Positions 17,501 through 24,488 of a stretch of DNA of 31,471 bases are shown piece by piece. The position numbers and the translations under genes are program-made. The notes under the pieces were generated by a model, which ran no database searches, was not told the origin of the DNA, and worked only from the letters and a program-made list of their open reading frames with translations. This DNA comes from an uncultured Anaerolineaceae bacterium (GTDB taxonomy: Bacteria > Chloroflexota > Anaerolineae > Promineifilales > Promineifilaceae): positions 1 to 31,471 of the forward strand of contig CALBTC010000189.1 in assembly GCA_937967805.1 (NCBI GenBank), written 5' to 3'. The first letter of the stretch is position 1. The number at the start of each line of letters is the position of its first letter.

Positions 17501-18666
17501 AAGTGCCGGCCCTGGTGGACAAGGTTATCCACGCGTCGCCGCCTCTGGGGCAAACGGCCGTACCGCCGGCGGAGCTGGGTCAAGCGCAAATGCTGTGGGG
17601 CCAGGCGCTCATTGCCTTAACCGATTATGCCGCGGCGCTTGACAAGCTTAAGCAAGCCGAAAGCGTTTTTCGCAGCAGTCAGCTGCCCAAAAAGCTGGCG
17701 CAACTGCTTTTGGCCCTGGCTGAGGGATACAGCCGTCTGCATACAAACACAGCTTCTCTAGGTGCAGTCCAGGAAGCAGAAAAGCTTTTACAAGATGAGA
17801 CAGAACCGACGCTTTTAGGCCAAAAAGCGTTTGTGCTGTCCCGCATTCAGCTGCGTTTGGAGCGGGCGAATCAGGCGTTGGCGGCAGCGGATACGGCCGT
17901 TGCCAATTTGCGGTCTGCCGGGGTAAACCACCTGGCGCATGGTTTGCTGCATCGCGCCGAAGTTTACCTTTACCTGGGACAGTTTAAATCTGCCCTGGCT
18001 GATTTGCAACGGGCCAATGATCTGCTGGACGGCATGGATGATGTGCCGGGCCAGCTCAAGCTGCATTTACTGTGGGGCGTTGGCTATCACGGTGGTTTGG
18101 GCGATTGGCGGCAGGCGCAGCAGCAGTTGTCTCAGGTACGGCCGCTGCTTTCGGCCCATTCGCAACATAAAGCTTTGGTGGCTGAGGCCGATATTCCGTT
18201 GTGGCTTGGGTTGGGCAGTGTGGCGTTACATATGGAGCGCTGGCCGGAGGCGGAATCCTTGTTCAAGCGGGTGCTAACGGCCGTTGCGCCGCAGCGTCTG
18301 GTTTGGTGGCGGCCGGCGGCGCTGTATGGTTGGGGGATGCTGCTTTTGGCGCGTGCTGTTGACGATGAGCGGGAAACGGCCGTCGCCCAGGCGCACCAAA
18401 CGTTCCGCGAGGCGCTGCAAGCGGTAGAGTCCGGTGGCTGCCCCGATGAACTGCCACTCATTTTGCTGCAACTGGGCCAGACGGCACGGCAAAGGGGGGA
18501 TGATCGGTGCTGGCATTATTGGGAAACGGCCGTGCAGTCTGCCCGCCAGCGGGCTCGCCACACCGACCGTATGTTTGTTCTGCAGCAGGCCGGGCAGGCC
18601 CTGCTGCAAGCGCCAGATACCCGACTACAGCAGCTGGGGCAAGAAACGTTGCAACAGCTATCCTAA
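14506..18666 (+). CDS. Soluble-adenylyl-cyclase-like protein: two cyclase domains, STAND ATPase, TPR region
   Basis: A 1386-residue protein with no signal peptide or membrane segment. Cyclase domain 1 (about 50-210) has the metal aspartates D59 (FADMSGF) and D109 (HGDAMMIYF), but its Asn/Arg helix is AGTAVDEAVAA, without those residues. Cyclase domain 2 (about 277-450) lacks metal ligands (MFVQFEG) but keeps YTVVGRMVNLSAR with T391, N398 and R402; the adenine-binding Lys position is R324 (VNRV). An ATPase domain (about 470-700) has Walker B LIVLEDIHLAD (624-633) but a P-loop GSYGSGQM (498-505) without the Lys. TPR-like helical pairs run from about 860 to 1386. The order and the split of catalytic residues match soluble adenylyl cyclase. 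It probably makes cAMP in the cytosol; the regulator is unknown. Twelve ACGGCCGT octamers lie inside it. Confidence 0.85.
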   Translation: MSLSLPPQSTLEGTTGQLRTLAQRLSAYIPVTLTRKILQDELLVPGRPEPIKAATMFADMSGFTPMAEALAVNGARGTEALSRALLMTFTSLINAIHDAGGAVSHFHGDAMMIYFPDMDGRAASRALASAQFMQSLMQTNFAQFNMMQAKAEDSYTLSIKIGVGYGRCLEMLVGNGDNMEFVLAGTAVDEAVAAQMQAAAGQVVASQAALQAASLPADAPFRLVDELPPVPNAQEGFYWEAYEQPALMRLITAVPAFIPPSLFERLQDRSSQSISEHRSVTSMFVQFEGINFAGPAAGEQLQAYYQWAWQMVQRYGGANSRVNRVLMGEKGSHLQILLGAPVAPDAPGQGLRCALAMQRQRPDFIRCQRIGLTVGRVFAGAVGSLNRREYTVVGRMVNLSARLTQICPPDGILVDAETAGRVQPHIISKPLPPMELKGHREPVLIYQVLAEQTAVTQAQARFQQWQQPPVGRDEELKQLYARMTAALAGEGCLVVIHGSYGSGQMPFLAAGVHFWLEAGGHALVGVCQQHTSDVPYAPWVSVWRDFFELGPEMQPEDQVHRVNERIAELTPDVSNGLNLWRELLGTPLRSTALLIDLPAVVRQMRLFKLVQRSVAAAVAERPYLIVLEDIHLADPASLDLLDALAQQCCDLPLLLLVTYRSGSDFNFSSLAQTASSQILLNDFTPQQARTLIRERLGTDQLPLVLEQRLGLRDRQGRESAVNPLFLEETLQMMLSLDVVAVEPNTYGHGRLRVDEARLAQMQVSDTIYTLLLARLDQLPAAERGLLQFASVIGREFDLATLLAIAQGFSRESALELLDALVKTDLVQQLTGGMVPTYLFQHNLVHQVVYQSLTYARRQALHAHIAELIIRESGELLPTQYPILAYHFSQTDQHRDGLKYALLAAEDAEAVYNYRGAAEFYKQAAHHLDSLGEKGAWETAVTIATARSKILLRLGQFTPAWELADGALQLCLEQKNGLTQQLTIYNLLAEICLRQARYDEVPALVDKVIHASPPLGQTAVPPAELGQAQMLWGQALIALTDYAAALDKLKQAESVFRSSQLPKKLAQLLLALAEGYSRLHTNTASLGAVQEAEKLLQDETEPTLLGQKAFVLSRIQLRLERANQALAAADTAVANLRSAGVNHLAHGLLHRAEVYLYLGQFKSALADLQRANDLLDGMDDVPGQLKLHLLWGVGYHGGLGDWRQAQQQLSQVRPLLSAHSQHKALVAEADIPLWLGLGSVALHMERWPEAESLFKRVLTAVAPQRLVWWRPAALYGWGMLLLARAVDDERETAVAQAHQTFREALQAVESGGCPDELPLILLQLGQTARQRGDDRCWHYWETAVQSARQRARHTDRMFVLQQAGQALLQAPDTRLQQLGQETLQQLS

Positions 18667-18681
18667 GACAGACCCCTCTTC

Positions 18682-18746
18682 AAAAATAATCCACAGATTC
18701 CATAGATTAATTTATCTGCGAAATCTGTGGAATCTGTGGATTTTTA
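18682..18746. terminator. Bidirectional terminator-like hairpin (CACAGATT repeat)
   Basis: Arms at 18688-18708 and 18722-18742 match at 20 of 21 positions around a 13-base loop. A T-run follows on the plus strand (18741-18745), and an A-run at 18682-18686 gives U residues for minus-strand transcripts. It sits between the convergent cyclase and radical SAM genes and should stop both. The arms are tandem AATCTGTGG units, the same repeat type as at 8212-8246. Confidence 0.75.
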
Positions 18747-18747
18747 T

Positions 18748-20511
18748 TTACATTTTGGAACTGAACTGTTCAAGCGTATCGTGGTCCCAAAGCAGCTCGT
18801 CGAACCAACGGCCGCCTATTTCTCGCTGGATGGGGAAGGCTTGATTGGCTACCTCGGCGCGGATAACTGCACGGCGTCGCCGCAGGATGGGGCTGCCGGG
18901 CCGTTCTCGGACCCGCCGGCGCACGTTGGAATCGGTGAGGCAGTGACTTTTATGCACTACATCGGTAAAAGCCAGGGCGTCGTCAATGCGCCGGCAAACG
19001 TGGTGGCCAACGCCTCTGGGGTAAATGCCGTATTTGGTCTTCATTTCGGTCAACCTCCGCACCGCCCAGAAGCCGACGTGGACAAGGTCAGCGCGACTAA
19101 GCCACTTTGTTTCATAATTGATGCGGTTAATCAAAGAGGCGCGGGTCATGCCCAGGCGATGTTCTTCAACCGAGCGATAGAACAGCCGGTAACCGTGCGG
19201 CTCCGGCTGTTCAAAAAAGGCGGAGCCTGGGTCAAGAAACGGGATCATCGGGCAAATGTAGGGATAGACGCGTTTCCCCTCAAATTTCTTGAGGAGATGA
19301 TCGCAGTAATCTAAGGTCGCTTCAACCGATTTTTTGTCTTGTTCCGGCATCCCTACAAAATACCAAATGTCAATTTGGTAGATGCCGTAATCGAGCGCTC
19401 TGGCAATCCATTTTTCCATTTCGGCTGGCGTGTAAGCACCACGCCCGGCCCTTTTTGCCACGTGCACATCGTGGCTTTCCGGTGAAAGGGTGATGGAGGT
19501 TCGCGGATTAGTGGCTGCCATCTTTTTCAGAACGTCATTGGCTGTCAGCTTAAACTGCTCGTAACTGACTGATTTAAAGTTGGCTTCTGCTACCCGGTCC
19601 AGAAAATAATCAAACCGGCTGTTACTCTCGCTGTAAGAGTTGACCGTATAGAAATGGTAATTTTCCTTGTCGGGAATACGCGCCATCGTTCTAAATTCGT
19701 AAGCCGTTTCTGCCAGCGGTTTGTGGATGGTGGATTTCATGCTGTGGTCGAGCTGGTTAATTCTGAGATAGGCATCTCGTGAGCCGCCGCACCAGCCACA
19801 GTTGTAGGCGCAGCCGGCATTTTGCGTGGCAATCACCTCCTGAATGGGAAATGATGTGCCGGCGGCCTGTTGGGTGGGCATGGTGGACCAGTCGATGCCG
19901 CAGGAAAGCGTGCTGGAAATATGTGAGTAGCCGTTATCGATAATTTCTCCCTGTTTATTTTTCCAAAACAGATTGGGAATTTTGAGCAGCTGCTGTTCGT
20001 TTTCCAGTGCGCCGAGCAGTTGGGTCATTGGTTGGTGCGTATCGTAGCCGCGCATAACCATATCTACAAAAGGGTAGCGGATCAGTTCGTGGGCAAAGTA
20101 GGTTGAGGATATGCCGCCATAGATAACCGGCGTATGCGGGTGAATGCGCTTGAACAGCTCGGCAATGGCCAGGCTGCCCTGTACATGCACCATCCAGTGC
20201 AAATCAATCCCCAATATGCGGATGTCGATGGCCTTGAAGATCGAGGTAACGTCGATTTTGGGATATTTAAGCAATAACGAAGAAAGGTTTAGCAACTCAA
20301 CTTTATAACCATTGTGAGAAAGTACGCGCTTTAAGGATTTAAAGCCCAGTGGAAAATAATCATAGAGTGGCGTAATGGGTACATCGCCCGAGGTGCTCAG
20401 GTAAGGAAAATAAATATCTGTGCGGTCCCGGAAATCAAAAACTGCCGGAGCGTGCAAAAAGAGCATGTCGGCGCTAATGGTGGGGAGGGTTGGGGCGTAA
20501 TTTGCGGTCAT
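18748..20511 (-). CDS. Radical SAM protein with B12-binding-like N-terminal domain
   Basis: A 587-residue cytosolic enzyme. The cluster motif CAYNCGWC gives C234, C238 and C241 (CX3CX2C), which bind the [4Fe-4S] cluster and S-adenosylmethionine. Residues about 50-180 look like the Rossmann-type cobalamin-binding domain of B12-dependent radical SAM enzymes (IRILGIDLHWMVHVQGSLAI, PVIYGGISSTYFAHELI, VDMVMRG). The canonical DXHXXG cobalamin ligand is not clear, so B12 use is uncertain. The C-terminal 200 residues carry YPYICPMIPFLDPGSAF. The substrate is unknown. The start at 20511 has only a weak RBS; M16 (MLFLHAPAVFDF) is an alternative. It contains no ACGGCCGT octamer, unlike nearly all its neighbours, and its base composition seems lower in GC. 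It stands alone between two terminators. Confidence 0.85.
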   Translation of the reverse strand: MTANYAPTLPTISADMLFLHAPAVFDFRDRTDIYFPYLSTSGDVPITPLYDYFPLGFKSLKRVLSHNGYKVELLNLSSLLLKYPKIDVTSIFKAIDIRILGIDLHWMVHVQGSLAIAELFKRIHPHTPVIYGGISSTYFAHELIRYPFVDMVMRGYDTHQPMTQLLGALENEQQLLKIPNLFWKNKQGEIIDNGYSHISSTLSCGIDWSTMPTQQAAGTSFPIQEVIATQNAGCAYNCGWCGGSRDAYLRINQLDHSMKSTIHKPLAETAYEFRTMARIPDKENYHFYTVNSYSESNSRFDYFLDRVAEANFKSVSYEQFKLTANDVLKKMAATNPRTSITLSPESHDVHVAKRAGRGAYTPAEMEKWIARALDYGIYQIDIWYFVGMPEQDKKSVEATLDYCDHLLKKFEGKRVYPYICPMIPFLDPGSAFFEQPEPHGYRLFYRSVEEHRLGMTRASLINRINYETKWLSRADLVHVGFWAVRRLTEMKTKYGIYPRGVGHHVCRRIDDALAFTDVVHKSHCLTDSNVRRRVRERPGSPILRRRRAVIRAEVANQAFPIQREIGGRWFDELLWDHDTLEQFSSKM

Positions 20512-20706
20512 GGGCTTTCACTCACCTGTTTATAATTTTTAGAGACCAAGATTAGAGGCACAGATTCTCACAGAACGGGTGTAAGGTGTGAGATTTGCCA
20601 TCAGGGACCTTAGCAAGAACTATATTTATGGGAAAGTGCCGGATGACATATTTGGGATGTGATAAACCTCATCACAAAAAAGGCGACACGTGAAACAGAG
20701 AGGGAG

Positions 20707-20736
20707 CAACCGGCTGACACGAAAGTCAGCCGGTTG
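20707..20736 (-). terminator. Hairpin terminator of the lipoprotein gene
   Basis: CAACCGGCTGAC (20707-20718) and its perfect inverse (20725-20736) form a 12-bp stem with a 6-base loop. It lies 20 bases after the lipoprotein stop codon and is followed on the minus strand by a pyrimidine-rich stretch. A long U-run is lacking, so efficiency is uncertain. Confidence 0.65.
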
Positions 20737-20755
20737 CCTGGGAAGAGGAAGAGGA

Positions 20756-21667
20756 TTATTGATTAAAGGGAAGCAAGTATGATTTTTCCGGGTAGAAAAC
20801 GAAGCCGTCTGTTTCCAGGTGCGGATTGTGGACGAGGACAGAATATTTGAACGTTTCCCAATTCATTCCCGGTATTCGTCCGGCGATGAATCTTTCCCAT
20901 ACGTCCCAGCGGTTGCCGTAATAGCCGGTCATTTTCAGATTCCAGGCTTGGCCGCTAGATTCAGCCGGCAGAACCACAAACTGGATGTTACTTTCTGGTG
21001 CTGGCGTGGGGTTGGGAACGGCCGTTGCCTGTGCCGCAAGATTTTCATTCCCTTCCTCGTCAGCCTGATTGGTAATCAACGTCCCGTTCTTGAAACTTAG
21101 CTTACCCGGTGAATAGCCATCGGGTAGTTCGTCTTGGGGCATGGGCAGCACCACCAGGGCATATTCCAGCTGTTTGTCTGGCACATTTAACACTCGCATG
21201 TCGGTCGGATTCAGGTTTTCAAACCAGGTGCCCAGGTAACGCGTGCCGACCACACCGGGCACCGTGCTCATGGAAACGGGTACCCGGTTTGGATGATAAA
21301 TTTCATGGGCCAAACTTAGCTTGTAGACGTTGGCAACCCGGAGCTCAAAGACGCCGTCCATTGGTCCGTTATCAGAAAATGAGCTATCCATTAACCCGGA
21401 TGTGGTGCGGGCTACCTCTTCGCCGTTTTTGAAGAGGACCACCACGCAGTTGTTAAGCCAACGGCCGTTTTCATCTTCAACCTGTCCGGCAAAAACCAGT
21501 TCTTCCGGTTCGACCAGCGCTTTGTCTACCTCTTCCGTGAAAACCTGCCCTGCCTGAATGAAACCGTCACGCTGGGTTGGGGAACAGGCAACTTGACTAA
21601 AGAGCACTATCAAACTAAGCAGCATAAGCAAGAGGTAAAATGAGGGGGTTTTCTTTGCCTGAGACAT
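20756..21667 (-). CDS. Predicted lipoprotein of unknown function
   Basis: A 303-residue protein exported to the outer face of the membrane. The N-terminus SFYLLLMLLSLIVLFSQVAC is a signal peptide ending in a Cys at a lipobox-like site; Gln at -3 is unusual. The region after it has a beta-sandwich, carboxypeptidase-regulatory-like pattern (ELVFAGQVEDENGRWLNNCVVVLFKNGEEVAR, split across two strands), suggesting a carbohydrate- or peptide-binding Ig-like fold. A Pro/Thr linker (AVPNPTPAPESN) precedes a C-terminal part with WDVWERFIAGRIPGMNWETF. GGAGGAAT at 21671-21678 sets the start at 21667 rather than 17 codons earlier. I do not recognise the family. It is monocistronic. Confidence 0.7.
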   Translation of the reverse strand: MSQAKKTPSFYLLLMLLSLIVLFSQVACSPTQRDGFIQAGQVFTEEVDKALVEPEELVFAGQVEDENGRWLNNCVVVLFKNGEEVARTTSGLMDSSFSDNGPMDGVFELRVANVYKLSLAHEIYHPNRVPVSMSTVPGVVGTRYLGTWFENLNPTDMRVLNVPDKQLEYALVVLPMPQDELPDGYSPGKLSFKNGTLITNQADEEGNENLAAQATAVPNPTPAPESNIQFVVLPAESSGQAWNLKMTGYYGNRWDVWERFIAGRIPGMNWETFKYSVLVHNPHLETDGFVFYPEKSYLLPFNQ

Positions 21668-22045
21668 ACCATTCCTCCATTCGATACGGCCGTTCTGGAG
21701 AAATTCGGCCGTACACAACTGAGCCGAGAGAAAGACGTTCAGAGGTTAGGACCATTCTGAACAGCTATAGGTTACAGAGCTTGCCTGTCGTTGGCCTGAC
21801 AACAAACCAACATGTTTCAGACAATGCTATGATGATGAACGAAAAATTGCTCAGGATTCAGGCAAAATGGGGGTGTTGGTATCTAAAAAGGGGATAACAC
21901 GTACGCGCGTCCACCAACACGAATGCAAATTTCACGCCAAGCCGCCGGGTGCGCAAAACGACCTTTGCGACTTTGCGTGAGGCTGTTTTCAAGGGAGTTC
22001 CCCGTCAGCCGGCCACACCACCGTGAAAAAATCCGTTCCTGTGGA
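21668..22045. other. Intergenic region between lipoprotein and SDR genes
   Basis: No gene is visible in these 378 bases. There is one ACGGCCGT octamer (21686-21693) upstream of the lipoprotein gene, and a CGCAAAA...CTTTGCGACTTTGCG element at 21951-21981 related to the hairpin at 12690-12756. The latter half lies downstream of the SDR gene. Confidence 0.5.
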
Positions 22046-22807
22046 TTAGCCGGCCATCATCCCGCCGTCTACAGGCAGGGCGTGGCCGGTCATAAAATCG
22101 GAGCCATCAGAACAAAGCCAAAGAATCGCCTGGGCGATCTCTTCTGGCTTGCCGTAGCGTCGCAGCGGGATATTTTTCTTGATTCGCTCTTCATAGGTGG
22201 GATTGACGTCAAACAAGGCTTCAAACAGCGGCGTGCGGGTAAAAACAGGGCAGACGGCGTTGATGCGAATATTTTGGCTAGCGTATTCCAATGCGGCCGC
22301 TTTGGTTAGACCCACAACCCCGTGTTTGCTGGCAGTATAGGCGGAACTGTTAGCTAACCCGCGCAGCCCGGCAATAGAGGCCACATTGACGATAGCTCCC
22401 TCGCCTTGCTGGAGCATTTGCTTGAGTTCCTGCCGCATACAGAGGAAAACGCCGGTTAAATTCACGGCCATCACGCGGTTCCAATCCTCAAGCTCATATT
22501 CTGTCAGGCGTTTCCAGTTGCTGCCGATGCCGGCGTTGTTGATGCCAATGTCGAGACGGCCGTACTGCTTGACGGCCGTCTCCACCAACGCCACCACATC
22601 ATCCGCATTAGACACGTCCGCCCGGACAAAGTGCGCTTCGCCCCCGGCCTCCCGGATAAGCTGAACCGTTTCTTCACCGCCGGCTACGGCCACGTCAGAG
22701 ACGATGATCTGTGCTCCTGCTTGGGCAAATGCCAGGGCAGTACTTCTACCAATGCCAGAGGCCGCGCCGGTGATCAATGCAGCCTTGTTGTGAAATTGTT
22801 TTGTCAT
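22046..22807 (-). CDS. SDR-family NAD(P)-dependent dehydrogenase
   Basis: A 253-residue classical short-chain dehydrogenase. The dinucleotide loop TGAASGIG is at 13-20, NNAG at 90-93, and the catalytic set is S144 (NVASIAG), Y157 and K161 (YTASK). D38 at the end of the second strand (VSDV) favours NAD over NADP. The C-terminal block FMTGHALPVDGGMMAG is the usual FabG-like ending. The substrate cannot be told from sequence. GAGGT at 22813-22817 sets the start. The broken LLM-type oxidoreductase gene ends 16 bases upstream, so the two were probably one transcription unit of oxidoreductases. Confidence 0.92.
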   Translation of the reverse strand: MTKQFHNKAALITGAASGIGRSTALAFAQAGAQIIVSDVAVAGGEETVQLIREAGGEAHFVRADVSNADDVVALVETAVKQYGRLDIGINNAGIGSNWKRLTEYELEDWNRVMAVNLTGVFLCMRQELKQMLQQGEGAIVNVASIAGLRGLANSSAYTASKHGVVGLTKAAALEYASQNIRINAVCPVFTRTPLFEALFDVNPTYEERIKKNIPLRRYGKPEEIAQAILWLCSDGSDFMTGHALPVDGGMMAG

Positions 22808-22823
22808 CTGTTACCTCGAATAA

Positions 22824-23702
22824 TTACCCGTGCTGCTTTTTTAGACCCACCAGTTTGGCAAATTGTTCGACGGCTTGCAGGTGCTTTTGCGGCGTGTCGA
22901 AGCCAACGCCCATGGTGTTGAAGGAGATGTGACTGGCGCCCGCCTCTTGCCAGCCGGCGAGGTTGGCCTGCCAGGCATCGGGGCCGTCTTTGTAATGCAG
23001 GCGGGGTTCGATGCCGATGTCGCGGCGGGAACGGCCGTTTTCCACCAGGTAGCTCTCAATTTTGTCTAACGCCTCCTGGGCGGCTTCGGCCGTGCGGTAG
23101 CCGGGCAGCCAGCCGTCCCCCTTGCGTGCCAGTCGCCGCAGCACCACGTCGGCGTGGCCGCCCAGCCAGATGGGAATGGGGCGCTGCACTGGCATGGGAT
23201 TGAGCCCGGCGTCGTCAATGTTGTGCCACTCGCCATTGAAGGTGACCAGTTCCTGGGTGAAGAGCAGCTTGAGCACATCGATTTGTTCTTCTACGCGCTT
23301 TCCCCGCGTATGAAAATCGAAACCAATGGATTCCATTTCCACTTTGTTCCAACCCCCGCCAATGCCCAGGCGAAGCCGGCCGTCGCTCAGCCCGTCTCAA
23401 ATGGCGGCTTGCTTGGCGACAACGGCCGTTTCCCGCTGCGGCAAAATCAGGATGCCGGTGATGAATTCCAGGTTGGTGGTGAGCGCCGCCATGAAGCTAA
23501 ACAGCACAAACACCTCGTGAAAGGGACTCTGGTGGGTGTATGGTCCCTTCCACCCGCCGGGGCGGTCTGGATTGGCACCGAGGACGTGATCGTAAGCAAG
23601 GATGTGACTCAAGCCGAGAGATTCGGCCGTCTGCGTGTAGTCGCGCAAAGCGATGGGGTCATTGCCAAATTCAGTTTGGGGGAAGACGAGGCCAATTTTC
23701 AT
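22824..23702 (-). pseudogene. LLM-class (F420-dependent type) oxidoreductase interrupted by an in-frame TGA
   Basis: The reading frame runs from ATG 23702 (AGGAGAG RBS at 23708-23714) to 22824, about 292 codons, the usual length for this family. It is stopped once by TGA at 23397-23399. The N-terminal part has MKIGLVFPQTEFGNDP and ILAYDHVLG; the C-terminal part has GRLRLGIGGGWNKVEMES and RPIPIWLGGHADVVLRRLARKGDGW. The frame is the same on both sides, so this is a nonsense change and not a frameshift. The TGA falls just before the DGLSDGRLRLGIG strand at a position normally hydrophobic, so selenocysteine is unlikely. It could be a pseudogene or a sequencing error. The intact enzyme would use F420 or FMN to oxidise an unknown substrate. 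Confidence 0.85.
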
Positions 23703-23719
23703 AATTCTCTCCTTCAAGG

Positions 23720-23756
23720 ATGGGACGCGGATTAACGCCGATGAACGCTGATTTTA
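23720..23756. repeat. GGATTAACGCCGATGAACGCTGAT-type repeat
   Basis: This imperfect tandem of GGATTAACGCC / GATGAACGCTG units is a sequence I recall as a common intergenic repeat in Chloroflexota and other environmental genomes. Only one copy is seen here. It lies just upstream of the interrupted oxidoreductase gene. Confidence 0.4.
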
Positions 23757-23771
23757 TTTGGGCGGAATGAG

Positions 23772-23812
23772 CATCCTCAGGCTTATGCTGAGCGCAGCCG
23801 AAGTATGCGAAC
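23772..23812 (+). repeat. Interspersed repeat CCTCAGGCTTRTGCTGAGC, copy 1
   Basis: This 41-bp stretch matches 30586-30626 at roughly 85% in the same orientation (CTCAGGCTT-TGCTGAGC core, then GCCGAA and TGCGAAC). CTCAGGCTT and the following GCTGAG give a small hairpin. The copies are intergenic. Confidence 0.7.
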
Positions 23813-23871
23813 AGATCGGTTAGAGACTTGCGCCGCACTTTTGTTCTCAGTTGTAATCTTTCAGGGGGAGA

Positions 23872-24126
23872 TTGGCAAGTGGAGAATTTCTCGTTGAAGT
23901 GCCAGGTACAGGGCGGAATCGACTTGAGTTGCTGTCGTGGGAAATTTTCCACCTGACGTTTATGCTGCCCGTGCCGCTGCTGAGCGATCCGGCTCCGGCG
24001 TTTCGGCCAGATTTTGTGGTGGGGTTTGTGGTGCTGCTGCTGTACCTGCTGGTTTTGTGGCAAACGCTGCGGCAGCAAAGTATTCATGATCTGATTGCCG
24101 AGACGGTTGTGGCGGAACGGCCGTAA
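23872..24126 (+). pseudogene. Remnant of an RDD-family membrane protein (C-terminal end)
   Basis: A short frame of 84 codons with a TTG start has one strong hydrophobic segment (VVGFVVLLLYLLVLW) followed by QTLRQQSIHDLIAETVV. This matches the end of RDD-domain proteins, where LHDxIAGTVVV follows the last helix. The family's N-terminal Arg-Asp and first helices are missing, and a stop codon lies just upstream. It is therefore probably a decayed gene whose 5' part has been replaced by repeats. A small intact membrane protein cannot be excluded. Confidence 0.45.
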
Positions 24127-24141
24127 CAAGCTTCGAATGAT

Positions 24142-24203
24142 AGATTGGTCCAATCTCTCACTGTCTTATGGCATCAACAAAGTGGCAAAGATTGGACCAA
24201 TCT
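24142..24203. repeat. Hairpin pair of AGATTGGWCCAATCT palindromes, left
   Basis: AGATTGGTCCAATCT (24142-24156) and AGATTGGACCAATCT (24189-24203) are exact inverses, and each is nearly self-palindromic. They can fold as one long hairpin. A matching pair is at 25395-25454, so the EamA gene is bracketed by the element. The left pair directly follows the RDD remnant. Confidence 0.8.
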
Positions 24204-24317
24204 TTACAAGCTGGCTACAATGTCTGCAATATAATTTAACAACCCAACCAACAGTGGCGGCTAGGGTTCCGCAGCACTTTGCTGGCTGGTCCGAGCGCCG
24301 CATAAGCCACGTTTGAC

Positions 24318-24378
24318 TGTCATTCCCGCGAAAGCGGGAATCCAAACGCTTGGACGCCTGCCTTCGTAGGAGTGACAT
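24318..24378. repeat. Short hairpin repeat (ATTCCCGC / GCGGGAAT), copy 2
   Basis: ATTCCCGC (24322-24329) and GCGGGAAT (24334-24341) form a perfect 8-bp stem with loop GAAA. It is followed by CGCCTGCCTTCGTAGGAGTGACATG, split here as CGCCTGCC and TTCGTAGGAGTGACATG, a common companion of this repeat. Copy 1 is at 5212-5237 in the opposite orientation. Confidence 0.8.
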
Positions 24379-24488
24379 GAAATGGTTGTGGCGAGCATCT
24401 GGACGGACAAAAGCCTTGGGGATTGCGGTTGGCATGGGCGCACACTTTTGTGGCGCTTATGCTGTTCACGCATTCTCTGGAGGCTTTT

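Noticed and set aside
20658..20676. TGTGAT-N7-ATCACA palindrome upstream of the radical SAM gene, resembling a CRP/cAMP-receptor site
   Set aside because: The cAMP-type consensus has TGTGA and TCACA six bases apart; here they are nine apart. It also lies 150 bases from the start codon. The nearby cyclase gene makes it tempting, but spacing does not fit.
23397..23399. TGA as selenocysteine codon in the LLM oxidoreductase
   Set aside because: The family has no Cys or catalytic residue at this place, and no selenocysteine-type stem-loop is evident right after the TGA.
5212..24344. CRISPR array based on repeated hairpins
   Set aside because: The ATTCCCGC hairpins are single, far apart and not regularly spaced; no cas genes are present.
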